Origin: G020353115 sp964389685
Lineage (GTDB): Bacteria; Bacteroidota; Bacteroidia; Bacteroidales; VadinHA17
NCBI GenBank assembly: GCA_964389685.1
Contig: CAYMFM010000051.1
Location: 1-27,747, forward strand
DNA: 27,747 nucleotides
Reading direction: 5' to 3'
Made by a program: the position numbers and the translations under genes. The notes beneath the pieces were generated by a model. The model did no database searches. It had not been told where the DNA came from and saw only the letters and a program-made list of their open reading frames with translations. Positions within the stretch are counted from its first letter, which is position 1, and each line of letters starts with the position of its first letter. Shown here piece by piece: positions 6,229 through 14,467 of the stretch.

Positions 6229-6236
6229 CAAAAATA
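6229..6236 (-). promoter_or_regulatory. Putative -7 element of the PKD lipoprotein gene
   Basis: TATTTTTG on the minus strand (plus CAAAAATA) fits TAnnTTTG and lies 20 nt before the start codon. No TTTG -33 element is found at the usual spacing, so confidence is limited. Confidence 0.35.
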
Positions 6237-6262
6237 AAACAAATTTGGTGCCATACCTGTTA

Positions 6263-6293
6263 TTTGTCAACAATCTATTAATCCTTATCTTTG
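6263..6293 (+). promoter_or_regulatory. Bacteroidota consensus promoter of the thrS operon
   Basis: TTTG (6263-6266) and TATCTTTG (6286-6293) are perfect -33 and -7 elements with the expected 19-nt spacer. The transcription start should be near 6299, giving a leader of about 25 nt before the thrS ATG. There is therefore no room for a long attenuator. Confidence 0.75.
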
Positions 6294-6323
6294 CACTCTG
6301 TTTTTTAATTGATTGATTAGTCT

Positions 6324-8273
6324 ATGATAAAAATCACATTCCCCGACAAATCTGTAAAAGAGTACCAGGAAGGGGTGAATGGCTTGGAGATTGCAAAGAG
6401 CATCAGCGGGCAGCTTGCCAGGGAAGTCCTGGCTATCACTGTCAATGGTGAAGTATGGGATGTCAACCGGACTATCCTGAATGATGCTGTTATTTTTCTC
6501 CACAAATGGGAAGATCCGGAAGGGAAACATGCATTCTGGCACTCTTCTGCCCACCTGATGGCTGAAGCCCTCGAAGCGATCTACCCGGGAATAAAATTTG
6601 GTATAGGACCAGCCATTGAAAACGGTTTTTACTATGATGTTGATCCTGGAGATGGCGTGGTAATAACCGATGGTGATCTGGAGAAGATTGAGGATAAAAT
6701 GAAGGAACTTGCGCGGCAGAAGAATCCCTATCTGCGTCAGGAAGTAAGCAAAAAAGAGGCACTGGAGCTATTTTCAAAAAAGGGTGATGAATACAAAGTG
6801 GAGTTAATCAGTGAGCTGGAGGATGGAACCATCACATTATACAGCCAGGGCAGTTTTACGGATCTTTGCAAAGGGCCTCATCTTCCAACTGCTGAGCCCA
6901 TCAAAGCGATTAAACTGCTCAGTGTGGCGGGTGCTTACTGGCGGGGTGACGAAACGCGGAAGCAGTTGACACGGATCTACGGGATCACCTTCCCAAAGCA
7001 GAACATGCTGGATGAATTCCTGTTGATGCTGGAAGAGGCAAAAAAGCGGGATCACCGGAGGATTGGTAAAGAGCTGGAACTATTCACCTTCAGTCAGAAA
7101 GTTGGTCAGGGACTTCCGCTTTGGCTACCCAAAGGGGCACAGCTGAGGGAACGGCTCGAGAATTTTCTCAAGATGGTTCAGGTGAAATACGGGTACGAAT
7201 CGGTTATAACTCCCCATATTGGCCTAAAGGAGCTATGGGTAACTTCCGGACATTATGATAAATATGGAAAAGATTCGTTTAAACCGATCCTTACACCGGA
7301 TGAAAATGAAGAATTCCTGTTAAAACCGATGAACTGTCCCCACCATTGTGAAATATACAAGAGCAAACCCCACTCCTATAAGGACCTGCCCGTCAGGCTG
7401 GCTGAGTTTGGAACAGTCTACCGGTATGAACAGAGTGGGGAATTGCATGGACTAACCCGTGTTCGTGGTTTCACGCAAGACGATGCACACATCTTTTGCA
7501 GGCCGGATCAGCTGAAGGAAGAGTTTATCAAGGTGATCGATATCGTATTCATCATCTTCAAAGCACTTGATTTTAGTGATTTTGTCACCCAGGTTTCGTT
7601 GCGTGATCCGGAAGACAAAGAAAAGTATATTGGAACGGATGAGAATTGGGATAAATCGGAAAAAGCGATCCTGGAAGCCTGCGAGGAAAAGGGACTCGAT
7701 TTTACCGTTGAAAAGGGAGAAGCAGCATTTTACGGGCCCAAACTGGATTTTATGGTGAAAGATGCCCTTGGGCGACAATGGCAGCTTGGAACCATCCAGG
7801 TTGATTATAACCTGCCCGACCGGTTTGACCTGGAGTATATCGGTGCGGATGATAAGAAACACCGGCCAGTTATGATACACCGGGCACCCTTCGGATCCCT
7901 CGAACGGTTTGTTGCTGTGCTGATTGAACATACCATGGGAAAATTTCCCCTCTGGCTCACACCGGATCAGGCAATCGTCCTCCCAATCAGCGAAAAACAC
8001 AACGATTATGCAAAAAAAGTTTTGAATCTTCTAAATAATTCCGATATTCGCACTCTGATTGACGACCGGAACGAAAAGATAGGTAAAAAGATAAGGGATA
8101 ATGAGTTAAGAAAGATCCCATACCTGCTTATCGTGGGAGAAAAAGAGGCCGAAAACGAAACGGTCTCCGTCAGGAAACAGGGAGAAGGAGACCAGGGCGT
8201 CATGAAGCTTCCGGATTTTGTCAACCGGATAAAAGAAGAGGTGAAAAAACAGATCGATTTTATCGATCAGTAA
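6324..8273 (+). CDS. thrS: Threonyl-tRNA synthetase
   Basis: A 649-residue class II aminoacyl-tRNA synthetase that charges tRNA-Thr, close to the bacterial norm (E. coli 642). The domains follow in order: TGS (about 1-61), the editing/SAD domain with HSSAH (73-77) and the later TDLCKGPH metal-site motif, then the catalytic core. The core has MNCPHHCEIYK carrying the zinc ligand Cys338, motif 2 (RVRGFTQDDAHIF) and motif 3 (HRAPFGSLERF). The C-terminal anticodon-binding domain starts near ALVLPIS-like sequence (QAIVLPISEKHNDYAKKV). It heads thrS-infC-rpmI-rplT, a widely conserved order that links it to ribosome supply. A near-perfect Bacteroidota promoter precedes it. Confidence 0.97.
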   Translation: MIKITFPDKSVKEYQEGVNGLEIAKSISGQLAREVLAITVNGEVWDVNRTILNDAVIFLHKWEDPEGKHAFWHSSAHLMAEALEAIYPGIKFGIGPAIENGFYYDVDPGDGVVITDGDLEKIEDKMKELARQKNPYLRQEVSKKEALELFSKKGDEYKVELISELEDGTITLYSQGSFTDLCKGPHLPTAEPIKAIKLLSVAGAYWRGDETRKQLTRIYGITFPKQNMLDEFLLMLEEAKKRDHRRIGKELELFTFSQKVGQGLPLWLPKGAQLRERLENFLKMVQVKYGYESVITPHIGLKELWVTSGHYDKYGKDSFKPILTPDENEEFLLKPMNCPHHCEIYKSKPHSYKDLPVRLAEFGTVYRYEQSGELHGLTRVRGFTQDDAHIFCRPDQLKEEFIKVIDIVFIIFKALDFSDFVTQVSLRDPEDKEKYIGTDENWDKSEKAILEACEEKGLDFTVEKGEAAFYGPKLDFMVKDALGRQWQLGTIQVDYNLPDRFDLEYIGADDKKHRPVMIHRAPFGSLERFVAVLIEHTMGKFPLWLTPDQAIVLPISEKHNDYAKKVLNLLNNSDIRTLIDDRNEKIGKKIRDNELRKIPYLLIVGEKEAENETVSVRKQGEGDQGVMKLPDFVNRIKEEVKKQIDFIDQ

Positions 8274-8291
8274 ATAATGTCTAATAAATAT

Positions 8292-8297
8292 AGGAGG
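8292..8297 (+). promoter_or_regulatory. Shine-Dalgarno that fixes the unusual infC start
   Basis: AGGAGG lies 8 nt before an AUA codon (8306) from which the complete IF3 N-terminus can be read. The reading frame has a stop (TAG, 8291-8293) just upstream and no ATG, GTG or TTG until 8399. Confidence 0.75.
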
Positions 8298-8305
8298 ATT
8301 ACGCT

Positions 8306-8872
8306 ATAGCTAGAGCAGATTTTCGGAGGGGGCCGTGGAGAAAAGAACCCCCGAAACACAGGATTAATCAATACATCCGTGCAAGTAAGGTCAGACTGGT
8401 GGGTGATAATATTGATGATCCGGGAATTTATTCCATCAATGAAGCCATTCGCCTGGCGGATGAACTGGATCTCGACCTTGTGGAAATTTCACCAAATGCA
8501 GATCCACCAGTATGTAAAATAATTGATTATCAGAAGTTTCTGTATCATCAGAAGAAAAAACAGAAAGAGTTAAAAGCCAAAGCCACAAAGATCGTAGTGA
8601 AAGAGATCCGCTTTGGACCGAACACGGATGATCATGATTATAACTTCAAGTTAAAACATGCCATCAAATTCCTGGAAGATGGAGCAAAGGTAAAAGCCTT
8701 TGTGTTCTTTAAAGGAAGATCAATTCTCTTCAAAGAGAAAGGCGAAATATTGTTGCTGCGGCTGGCACAAGACCTCGAAGAATATGGGAAAGTTGAACAA
8801 TTACCCAAACTGGAAGGAAAACGGATGATCATGTTCTTCTCCCCAAAATTGTTGGGAAAGAAAAAAAAATAA
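8306..8872 (+). CDS. infC: Translation initiation factor IF-3, probable AUA start codon
   Basis: IF3 binds the 30S subunit, keeps 50S off and rejects non-canonical start codons and wrong initiator tRNA. Read from AUA at 8306 the protein has 188 residues. It begins ARADFRRGPWRK, followed by the highly conserved KHRINQYIR and VRLVGDNI, then LVEISPNADPPVCKIIDYQKF (split N-domain end), a Lys-rich linker, and the C-domain IRFGPNTDDHDYNFKLKHA and FFKGRS. The first conventional start (GTG 8399) would delete the conserved HRIN segment. AUA behind a perfect Shine-Dalgarno is therefore the best start. E. coli infC similarly uses AUU, by which IF3 represses its own translation. The same feedback is inferred here. 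Confidence 0.9.
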   Translation: MARADFRRGPWRKEPPKHRINQYIRASKVRLVGDNIDDPGIYSINEAIRLADELDLDLVEISPNADPPVCKIIDYQKFLYHQKKKQKELKAKATKIVVKEIRFGPNTDDHDYNFKLKHAIKFLEDGAKVKAFVFFKGRSILFKEKGEILLLRLAQDLEEYGKVEQLPKLEGKRMIMFFSPKLLGKKKK

Positions 8873-8897
8873 TGTTGTTTATTAAAACGGTTATGCA

Positions 8898-9095
8898 ATG
8901 CCAAAAATGAGAACAAACCCCGGTGCAAAAAAGAGATTCACCCTGACGGGTACGGGAAAAATTAAGAGAAAACACGCGTATAAGAGTCATATCCTTACCA
9001 AAAAGTCAACCAAGAGAAAAAGAAACCTGACTTACTACGGAACCGTGGATAAAACCGATGAAAAAAACATCAAACTTTTATTGGCGATAAAATAA
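8898..9095 (+). CDS. rpmI: 50S ribosomal protein bL35
   Basis: A 65-residue basic ribosomal protein of the large subunit. The sequence MPKMRTNPGAKKRF, the TGKIKRKHAYKSHIL segment and TKKSTKRKRNL are diagnostic of bL35. It lies 25 bp after infC and 100 bp before rplT in the canonical infC-rpmI-rplT order, so it should be co-transcribed with them. The length is normal and no oddities are seen. Confidence 0.97.
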   Translation: MPKMRTNPGAKKRFTLTGTGKIKRKHAYKSHILTKKSTKRKRNLTYYGTVDKTDEKNIKLLLAIK

Positions 9096-9195
9096 TGTAT
9101 CCCTCCTGTTTGAATGAATAAGTATCAGTTAACAGAATGAATTAGCTTCAAAGTGTCGATAAACCGACCGCTAACCATTCAAAAAGTAAGAAATC

Positions 9196-9549
9196 ATGCC
9201 AAGAGCCACCCATTCAGTTGCTTCAAGAAGAAGAAGGAGAAATATCCTGAAACAAACCAAAGGATATTTTGGAGCAAGAAGCAATGTTTATTCCGTTGCT
9301 AAGAATGCCCTGGATAAGGGATTATCCTATGCTTACCGCGACAGAAGAAAGAAAAAAAGAAATTTCAGATCATTATGGATCCAGCGGATTAATGCCGCTG
9401 CCCGGCAGTACGACATGTCATACTCCGACTTTATCGGGAAAGTGAATAAAAAAGGCATCACCCTGAACAAGAAAGTACTGGCAGACCTTGCCATGAATCA
9501 TCCCAAGGCATTTGAAGCCATCGTAGAGAACGTTAAGGATGTGAAGTAA
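9196..9549 (+). CDS. rplT: 50S ribosomal protein bL20
   Basis: A 117-residue large-subunit protein needed early in 50S assembly. It has the classical start PRATHSVASRRRRR (family: PR-x-K/T-x2-V-x-RRRRK), the YFGARSNVYSVAKNAL helix, RDRRKKKRNFRSLWIQRINAA, and the C-terminal globular part ending in FEAIVENVKDVK. In other bacteria L20 represses its operon by binding the mRNA. The 100-nt spacer upstream is long enough for such a site, but I could not recognise one. dapB follows after 41 bp. Confidence 0.97.
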   Translation: MPRATHSVASRRRRRNILKQTKGYFGARSNVYSVAKNALDKGLSYAYRDRRKKKRNFRSLWIQRINAAARQYDMSYSDFIGKVNKKGITLNKKVLADLAMNHPKAFEAIVENVKDVK

Positions 9550-9590
9550 CTTCAATCCCCATAGTTTCAACAGACATAAACCCTAATCCG

Positions 9591-10307
9591 ATGAGAATTG
9601 GAATTATTGGCTTTGGAAAAATAGGTCAGGAAATCAAAAAGCTGGCCATTGAAAGAGGCCATCAGGTGAACCTGATCATCGACCTGGAAAACCGGAATGA
9701 CCTGAACCCACGAAACCTTAAAAAGGTGGATGTCGTTTTTGAATTCACCACACCAGAGACTGCTCCTGATAATATTATCTCCTGCTTTGATGGTGGGGTT
9801 GGCGTTGTATCCGGAACTACCGGGTGGATGGATCATTTTGATAAAGTAGCTGATCATTGCCGACACACAAAACAGGCATTTTTTTATGCTTCAAATTACA
9901 GCGTGGGTGTCAATATACTGTTCAGTATAAACAGGTACCTGGCTGCAATCATGAACCGTTTTCCGGAATATCATGTTTTTATTGAGGAGGTCCACCACCT
10001 CCAGAAACTCGATGCTCCAAGTGGAACAGCCATCACCCTTGCCAATGAAATGATACCCTTGCTGGATCAGAAAGATCGATGGGAACCCACAGGTGAAAAC
10101 AGTGATCAGGTGATCCCTATTCAATCTGTTAGAAAAAACCAGGTCACCGGAATACATACCGTATCCTATCACTCGGAATTCGATACACTGGAGATCCGAC
10201 ATTCTGCTAAAAGCAGGCGTGGTTTTGCTGTCGGTGCCCTGATGGCTGCAGGATTTCTTATCGGCAAAAAGGGAGTATTTGGGATGCAAGACCTCATGCC
10301 ATTCTGA
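9591..10307 (+). CDS. dapB: 4-hydroxy-tetrahydrodipicolinate reductase
   Basis: A 238-residue NAD(P)H-dependent reductase making tetrahydrodipicolinate in the diaminopimelate/lysine pathway, which feeds peptidoglycan synthesis. It has the Rossmann start RIGIIGFGKIGQ (2-13), the GTTGW loop (75-79) and the catalytic block HHLQKLDAPSGTA (135-147) with His135/His136, Lys139 and the PSGTA substrate site. Bacteroidota versions are typically this short. It sits directly upstream of lepB, an order I recall from other Bacteroidales. An unaided TACATTTG promoter element before lepB suggests the two can also be expressed separately. Confidence 0.95.
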   Translation: MRIGIIGFGKIGQEIKKLAIERGHQVNLIIDLENRNDLNPRNLKKVDVVFEFTTPETAPDNIISCFDGGVGVVSGTTGWMDHFDKVADHCRHTKQAFFYASNYSVGVNILFSINRYLAAIMNRFPEYHVFIEEVHHLQKLDAPSGTAITLANEMIPLLDQKDRWEPTGENSDQVIPIQSVRKNQVTGIHTVSYHSEFDTLEIRHSAKSRRGFAVGALMAAGFLIGKKGVFGMQDLMPF

Positions 10308-10360
10308 TTCTTCATCGGAACAAAACATACAACAGGAACCAGTTTTTTCGTTAAGATTAC

Positions 10361-10368
10361 TACATTTG
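10361..10368 (+). promoter_or_regulatory. Putative -7 promoter element of lepB
   Basis: TACATTTG is a perfect TAnnTTTG match 19 nt before the lepB ATG, predicting a very short leader. The -33 region at the expected distance (about 10338-10341, CCAG) does not match TTTG. Confidence 0.45.
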
Positions 10369-10387
10369 CCAATCAAATGAATCAGCT

Positions 10388-11773
10388 ATGAAGTTTTTAA
10401 AAACCCCGTATTTCAAATTTGGCATCGCCGCTACGGCTTATATCCTCTGGGTCATTTGGGTCGGCAATTATTGGTTATTATTCGGATTAGCCATTGTATT
10501 TGATATTTATGTTAGCAAAAAGGTGAACTGGGCATTTTGGAAAAAACGGACCGGGCCCAACAGTACTCTCATCGAATGGCTTGATGCCCTGATTTTTGCT
10601 GTCATCGCTGTCACCTTTATCAACATATTCTTCTTTCAAAATTTCCGGATTCCAACCGGATCAATGGAGAAATCACTCCTCATTGGAGATCATTTGTTTG
10701 TCAGCAAATTAAGTTACGGCCCGCGTTTGCCCATGACACCCCTCTCCTTCCCTTTTACACAGAACACCCTGCCCATTGTAAAATCCAAATCATACCTGGA
10801 ATGGATCCAACTTCCCTATAAAAGACTTGCCGGTTTTGGTAAGATAAAAAATAATGATGTCGTTGTTTTTAATTTCCCGGCGGGAGATACGGTTTGCCTG
10901 GAAACTCCGGAACAGAGTTATGAATCCATTGTCAGAAGTGCCGGGGAGGAGCTTAAAAGAAGAGACATGATCACGGGTGGCCCGTTGAAGTCGGATGAAC
11001 AATACTACACACTGGGTAGGGAACAGGTATGGCAGCAGTATACGATTATCGACCGGCCGGTGGATAAACGGGATAACTATATTAAACGGTGCGTCGGCAT
11101 CCCGGGTGACACACTGGAAATCATTCATAGTCATCTTTTTGTGAATAGTAAACCCCAGAAAGAATCAAAATACCAGCAGTTTAACTACTTCATCGAAACG
11201 GACGGAACCCCGATCAATCCCAAAGCCTTTGAACGGTTAGGTATCGCCAGGAGCGACCGAAACAGTTTCTCCACCTCACTCTACATGGTTCCCTTAACAG
11301 ACGAAAACCTGAAAAAGATCAAAGCATTCCGGAATGTAACAAACCTTGAAAAATATGAACGCCCATTGGGTGAACAGGTTTCGTATATTTTCCCCCACGA
11401 CACCACGTATCGCTGGAATGAAGACAACTTTGGTCCCATTTGGGTCCCCAGGAAGGGAGTTACTATAAAACTTACGATGAAAAACATTTCATTGTATAAG
11501 CGAATCATTCATCTGTATGAAAAAAATGAGCTGAAAATTGAAGATGGAAAAATCTATATCAATGGAGAAGAGACGGATGAATACACCTTTAAAATGAATT
11601 ATTACTGGATGATGGGTGATAACCGGCACGATTCACTGGATGCACGTTTCTGGGGTTTTGTCCCGGAAGACCACATTGTTGGAAAACCAAAAGTAATCTG
11701 GTTATCACTGGATAAGGATAAAAAGTTTCTTGCAAAAATCCGCTGGAATAGGATGTTCATGCGGATCAGGTAG
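10388..11773 (+). CDS. lepB: Signal peptidase I
   Basis: A 461-residue S26A signal peptidase that cleaves Sec signal peptides on the outer face of the inner membrane. It has N-terminal helices (about 10-42 and 66-84), then RIPTGSMEKSLLIGD (88-101) with nucleophile Ser92. NNDVVVFNFP (155-164) follows, then IKRCVGIPGD (232-241) with the general-base Lys233, and near the C-terminus MGDNRHDSLDARFWGFVPE. Between the catalytic boxes there are long insertions, which is normal for Bacteroidota LepB and explains the large size compared with E. coli (324 residues). It ends 2 bp from the convergent FeS-protein gene. Confidence 0.95.
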   Translation: MKFLKTPYFKFGIAATAYILWVIWVGNYWLLFGLAIVFDIYVSKKVNWAFWKKRTGPNSTLIEWLDALIFAVIAVTFINIFFFQNFRIPTGSMEKSLLIGDHLFVSKLSYGPRLPMTPLSFPFTQNTLPIVKSKSYLEWIQLPYKRLAGFGKIKNNDVVVFNFPAGDTVCLETPEQSYESIVRSAGEELKRRDMITGGPLKSDEQYYTLGREQVWQQYTIIDRPVDKRDNYIKRCVGIPGDTLEIIHSHLFVNSKPQKESKYQQFNYFIETDGTPINPKAFERLGIARSDRNSFSTSLYMVPLTDENLKKIKAFRNVTNLEKYERPLGEQVSYIFPHDTTYRWNEDNFGPIWVPRKGVTIKLTMKNISLYKRIIHLYEKNELKIEDGKIYINGEETDEYTFKMNYYWMMGDNRHDSLDARFWGFVPEDHIVGKPKVIWLSLDKDKKFLAKIRWNRMFMRIR

Positions 11774-11775
11774 AT

Positions 11776-13386
11776 TCAAAACGGCCAATCATCTGTCTCC
11801 TGAATTTTCAATTCCTCTTCAACCGGCTCTTCTGCTATCTGGTGAACAGCATTCCCATTCACAAAAATGGCTTTATACGGAGTCGTTGGACAGGCAAACT
11901 CACAGGCACCACAACCAACACAGGTTTTTTCAAGCACTTCCGGTATCACCAGGGTGCCTTCATACGGTACCATATGGCACGATTTGGTTGGGCATACCTC
12001 CGAGCAGGCACCACAATCGGTTTTATCCGTATGTACGATACAGTTCTCCTGGATGAACTTTGCAATCCCCATTTGAACCTGCTTCTTCTTCTCCAGTGCC
12101 ACCGGTAAAATCGCACCGGTGGGGCAAATATCAGCACATATGGTACAATCATAATTGCAGTAACCGGCATGATAGTCCATGTGCGGTTGCATAATTCCGG
12201 TTAATCCATACTCAAGGATGGATGGCTGAAGAACAAACGTGGGACAGGCACTGATGCATAGCGTACAGGCTGTACAGTGATCATTGAAATTTTCGAGGCT
12301 GAGTGAACCGGGTGGTGAAACAGGAAACTCCTTATCTTCAGGAACTGTGGTAGGATTTATATTCACAGGCTTTTCCTGCATAATCGAAATGCCCGCCATC
12401 CCCAGAAAATATGCCAGGGATCCTTTCACAAATTTTCGTTTTCCAAGGTCTGGCTCATCGGATCCGCCAACCGTTCGGGTGACATCCGATCCTTTCCTTC
12501 CGGTAAGACTTCTAAACGAACTTCCGGGAGAAAACAATTTGTACTTTACAGCATTTGTCGGACAAACCGTCAGGCAATTATAACATCCAACACATCGCGA
12601 AAAATCAACTTCTGCCTGTAAGAAATTCATGCAGGAAGCCTTACAAACCCTGGCACACAAACTGCATTGTGTACATTCCTCCTTATCAATAATGATCCTG
12701 AACAGTGCAACCTTAGATAATAGTCCCAGTAATGCTCCAACCGGACAAACGGTATTACAATATAACCTGCCATGGGTTACTGATAACCAGACTACGAGTA
12801 CCCCTATAATAACCGGAAACACCAGTACCCAAAAAGGAATGTTGACCAGGTTGACCGGATACAATGAAAATATATCAAACTTCTCCAGGATGGAAGATAT
12901 TCCATTGTTTGCCAGCACCACAACCGGTTTTCCAAAATAGGTCATGATCCGCCCGAAATTACTGTAGGGGTCGAGAAGAGAAACAACAAATACACTTCCA
13001 AACAGTAACACAATGATGGATAGGGCTAACAGACTATACCATAAAATGTTGTGGGGTTTAGAAAAGGCATAATAACGCTTCTTCCTTTTCTTGAACTTTC
13101 GGGCGATCCAGGATATCACATCCTGCAGAATGCCCAGCGGACAAATGGTTGAACAATATACCCTTCCAAACAGCAGGGTTAAAACGGAAACAACAATGAA
13201 TCCAAGTACGGCGATGCTAACAAGGCTGATGAACTTCAACAGTGATGGAACAAACTGGAGGTAAACAATTCCGGAAATGAGTTTCTCCGGAAGCATGTTC
13301 CGGTAATCAACAAACACCAGTGTCGTAGCAACCAAAAAAATGAGGGAAACAGTAACCCGTATTTTCTTCAGGTATGACAGCTTCAT
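11776..13386 (-). CDS. NapH-NapG-like polyferredoxin membrane fusion
   Basis: A 536-residue protein with two parts. Residues 1-290 resemble NapH/NosR-type quinol-linked FeS membrane proteins: about four hydrophobic segments, two cytoplasmic-side CX3CP motifs (YCSTICPLG at 77-85, YCNTVCPVG at 209-217), and two ferredoxin motifs (Cys238/241/244/248 and Cys265/268/271/275). Residues about 316-510 resemble NapG/MauM: a KRKFVKG-plus-hydrophobic segment like a degenerate Tat signal (317-336), then four cluster motifs (starting at Cys371, Cys410, Cys449/458 and Cys489). It should move electrons between the quinone pool and a periplasmic or membrane partner. It is 8 bp behind a Tat-exported DUF362 protein gene, with which it surely forms an operon. 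No nitrate reductase is nearby. Confidence 0.85.
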   Translation of the reverse strand: MKLSYLKKIRVTVSLIFLVATTLVFVDYRNMLPEKLISGIVYLQFVPSLLKFISLVSIAVLGFIVVSVLTLLFGRVYCSTICPLGILQDVISWIARKFKKRKKRYYAFSKPHNILWYSLLALSIIVLLFGSVFVVSLLDPYSNFGRIMTYFGKPVVVLANNGISSILEKFDIFSLYPVNLVNIPFWVLVFPVIIGVLVVWLSVTHGRLYCNTVCPVGALLGLLSKVALFRIIIDKEECTQCSLCARVCKASCMNFLQAEVDFSRCVGCYNCLTVCPTNAVKYKLFSPGSSFRSLTGRKGSDVTRTVGGSDEPDLGKRKFVKGSLAYFLGMAGISIMQEKPVNINPTTVPEDKEFPVSPPGSLSLENFNDHCTACTLCISACPTFVLQPSILEYGLTGIMQPHMDYHAGYCNYDCTICADICPTGAILPVALEKKKQVQMGIAKFIQENCIVHTDKTDCGACSEVCPTKSCHMVPYEGTLVIPEVLEKTCVGCGACEFACPTTPYKAIFVNGNAVHQIAEEPVEEELKIQETDDWPF

Positions 13387-13394
13387 ATTATTGA

Positions 13395-14318
13395 TCAGAT
13401 CTGAATCCTGTGGATGTTCAGATTATCAAGGTTCATGGTCCCTACCTTCATCTCATCTGCTCTGCGGATATATCGAATGGTTTCCGGCTCATGACCAAAC
13501 ATTTTGGCTGCAGCGGCATCAAGGACCACCATATTGGTAGCGATCAACATCGACTTCATGTTTATTACATCCGACGTGGAAACGCCCCGTGGGCCATTCC
13601 TCATCAACGCGTTGTAGGCATCCAGAACATTCAGGTGAGGTTTCTTCTCAAACATGGCAAAATCAGCAATGCATTGATGCAAATCATTTGCATGCCAGAA
13701 CCTTCTGTCCCATACCACACCCATCAGGTTTTTCATCGCCAGTGACAAACGGGTTGAACTATGGGTTTTCATGACGGGAACATTGATAAAGACATCGGAT
13801 TCCAAAATAAGCTCATGTACTTTTGCACGCTTTAGCCGCTCACCGTTTGGAATGGGAACCTCCTGGTAATAACTCTCTATGTGCCCGGGGACCATTTTCC
13901 CGCCCCCGTCTTTTACTGCTTTTTCAATCCCACTATTCCTGTAACACCTGGTCATTTCATCAATGGTGTTGTCGAATACATACACCTGCCTGGCACCTGC
14001 AGCCAGACACTGTTCCACAACTCTTTTTACAACCAGGGGGTTAGTATCTGCAGCTCTTTCAGGGATTACATCCCAACCGATGTTTGGCTTTATCACAACG
14101 GTCTGACCAGCTTTCACAAATGATTTCATTCCCCCAAGAGCCTCTATCCCGCGATCAAACATCACATCCGGCTCGCCACCCCTTACCGCAACAAGATCAA
14201 ATGGTGCAGCAGCGCTTCTCGACCTTGCCCATAGCCTGTTATAACCGCCCAAATGCAAAGCTGCTCCGGTTGCAATCCCCGCTCCGATTGATGTTCTGAA
14301 AAAATCTCTCCTTTTCAT
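13395..14318 (-). CDS. DUF362 domain protein with Tat signal
   Basis: A 307-residue DUF362 protein. From ATG 14318 it starts MKRRDFFRTSIGAGIATGAALHLGG, here cited as a twin-arginine motif (RRDFFR, residues 3-8) plus a hydrophobic stretch, so it is probably exported folded by Tat. The body has family features: VVIKPNIGWD, AARQVYVFDNT, FINVPVMKTHSSTRLSLAMKN (split: FINVPVMKTH then SSTRLSLAMKN) and a late LDAYNALMRNGPRG. It lacks the ferredoxin motifs some DUF362 proteins carry. These are supplied by the polyferredoxin encoded 8 bp downstream, suggesting a joint redox function. The molecular role of DUF362 is unknown to me. The frame is open to 14393, but the Tat start at 14318 is clearly better. 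Confidence 0.85.
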   Translation of the reverse strand: MKRRDFFRTSIGAGIATGAALHLGGYNRLWARSRSAAAPFDLVAVRGGEPDVMFDRGIEALGGMKSFVKAGQTVVIKPNIGWDVIPERAADTNPLVVKRVVEQCLAAGARQVYVFDNTIDEMTRCYRNSGIEKAVKDGGGKMVPGHIESYYQEVPIPNGERLKRAKVHELILESDVFINVPVMKTHSSTRLSLAMKNLMGVVWDRRFWHANDLHQCIADFAMFEKKPHLNVLDAYNALMRNGPRGVSTSDVINMKSMLIATNMVVLDAAAAKMFGHEPETIRYIRRADEMKVGTMNLDNLNIHRIQI

Positions 14319-14412
14319 GGTACACTCAATTTTAGTAATACAAGACGATGGTATTAGAAAGCGGCAAATTACAATCTTTTTTTCATTTATCATATTTTTC
14401 TATTAAATGCAC

Positions 14413-14420
14413 TATATTTA
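14413..14420 (+). promoter_or_regulatory. Putative -7 element of the lar operon
   Basis: TATATTTA differs from TAnnTTTG by the last base and lies 48 nt before the larC ATG, in the divergent gap between the DUF362 gene and larC. No good -33 is seen. No nickel-responsive operator could be recognised. Confidence 0.3.
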
Positions 14421-14467
14421 GCCCCCCTGTTCTCCTATTCATGTGGTTTCATGTAACCTGAAAAGAG

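Noticed and set aside
7452..8000. 182-codon open frame on the minus strand inside thrS
   Set aside because: It lies entirely antisense to conserved catalytic and anticodon-binding parts of thrS and resembles no protein. It is a shadow frame.
8399..8401. GTG as the start of infC
   Set aside because: It would remove the conserved KHRINQYIR and part of VRLVGDNI, and it has no Shine-Dalgarno, whereas AUA 8306 does.
9096..9195. L20 repressor-binding structure between rpmI and rplT
   Set aside because: The 100-nt spacer contains no convincing helix or pseudoknot by eye, so no regulatory RNA is claimed.
9891..10376. 161-codon minus-strand frame over dapB
   Set aside because: It is antisense to conserved dapB motifs and reads as a Cys/His-scattered random sequence.
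14319..14467. Nickel-responsive operator in the divergent region before larC
   Set aside because: No clear inverted repeat of NikR type could be found.
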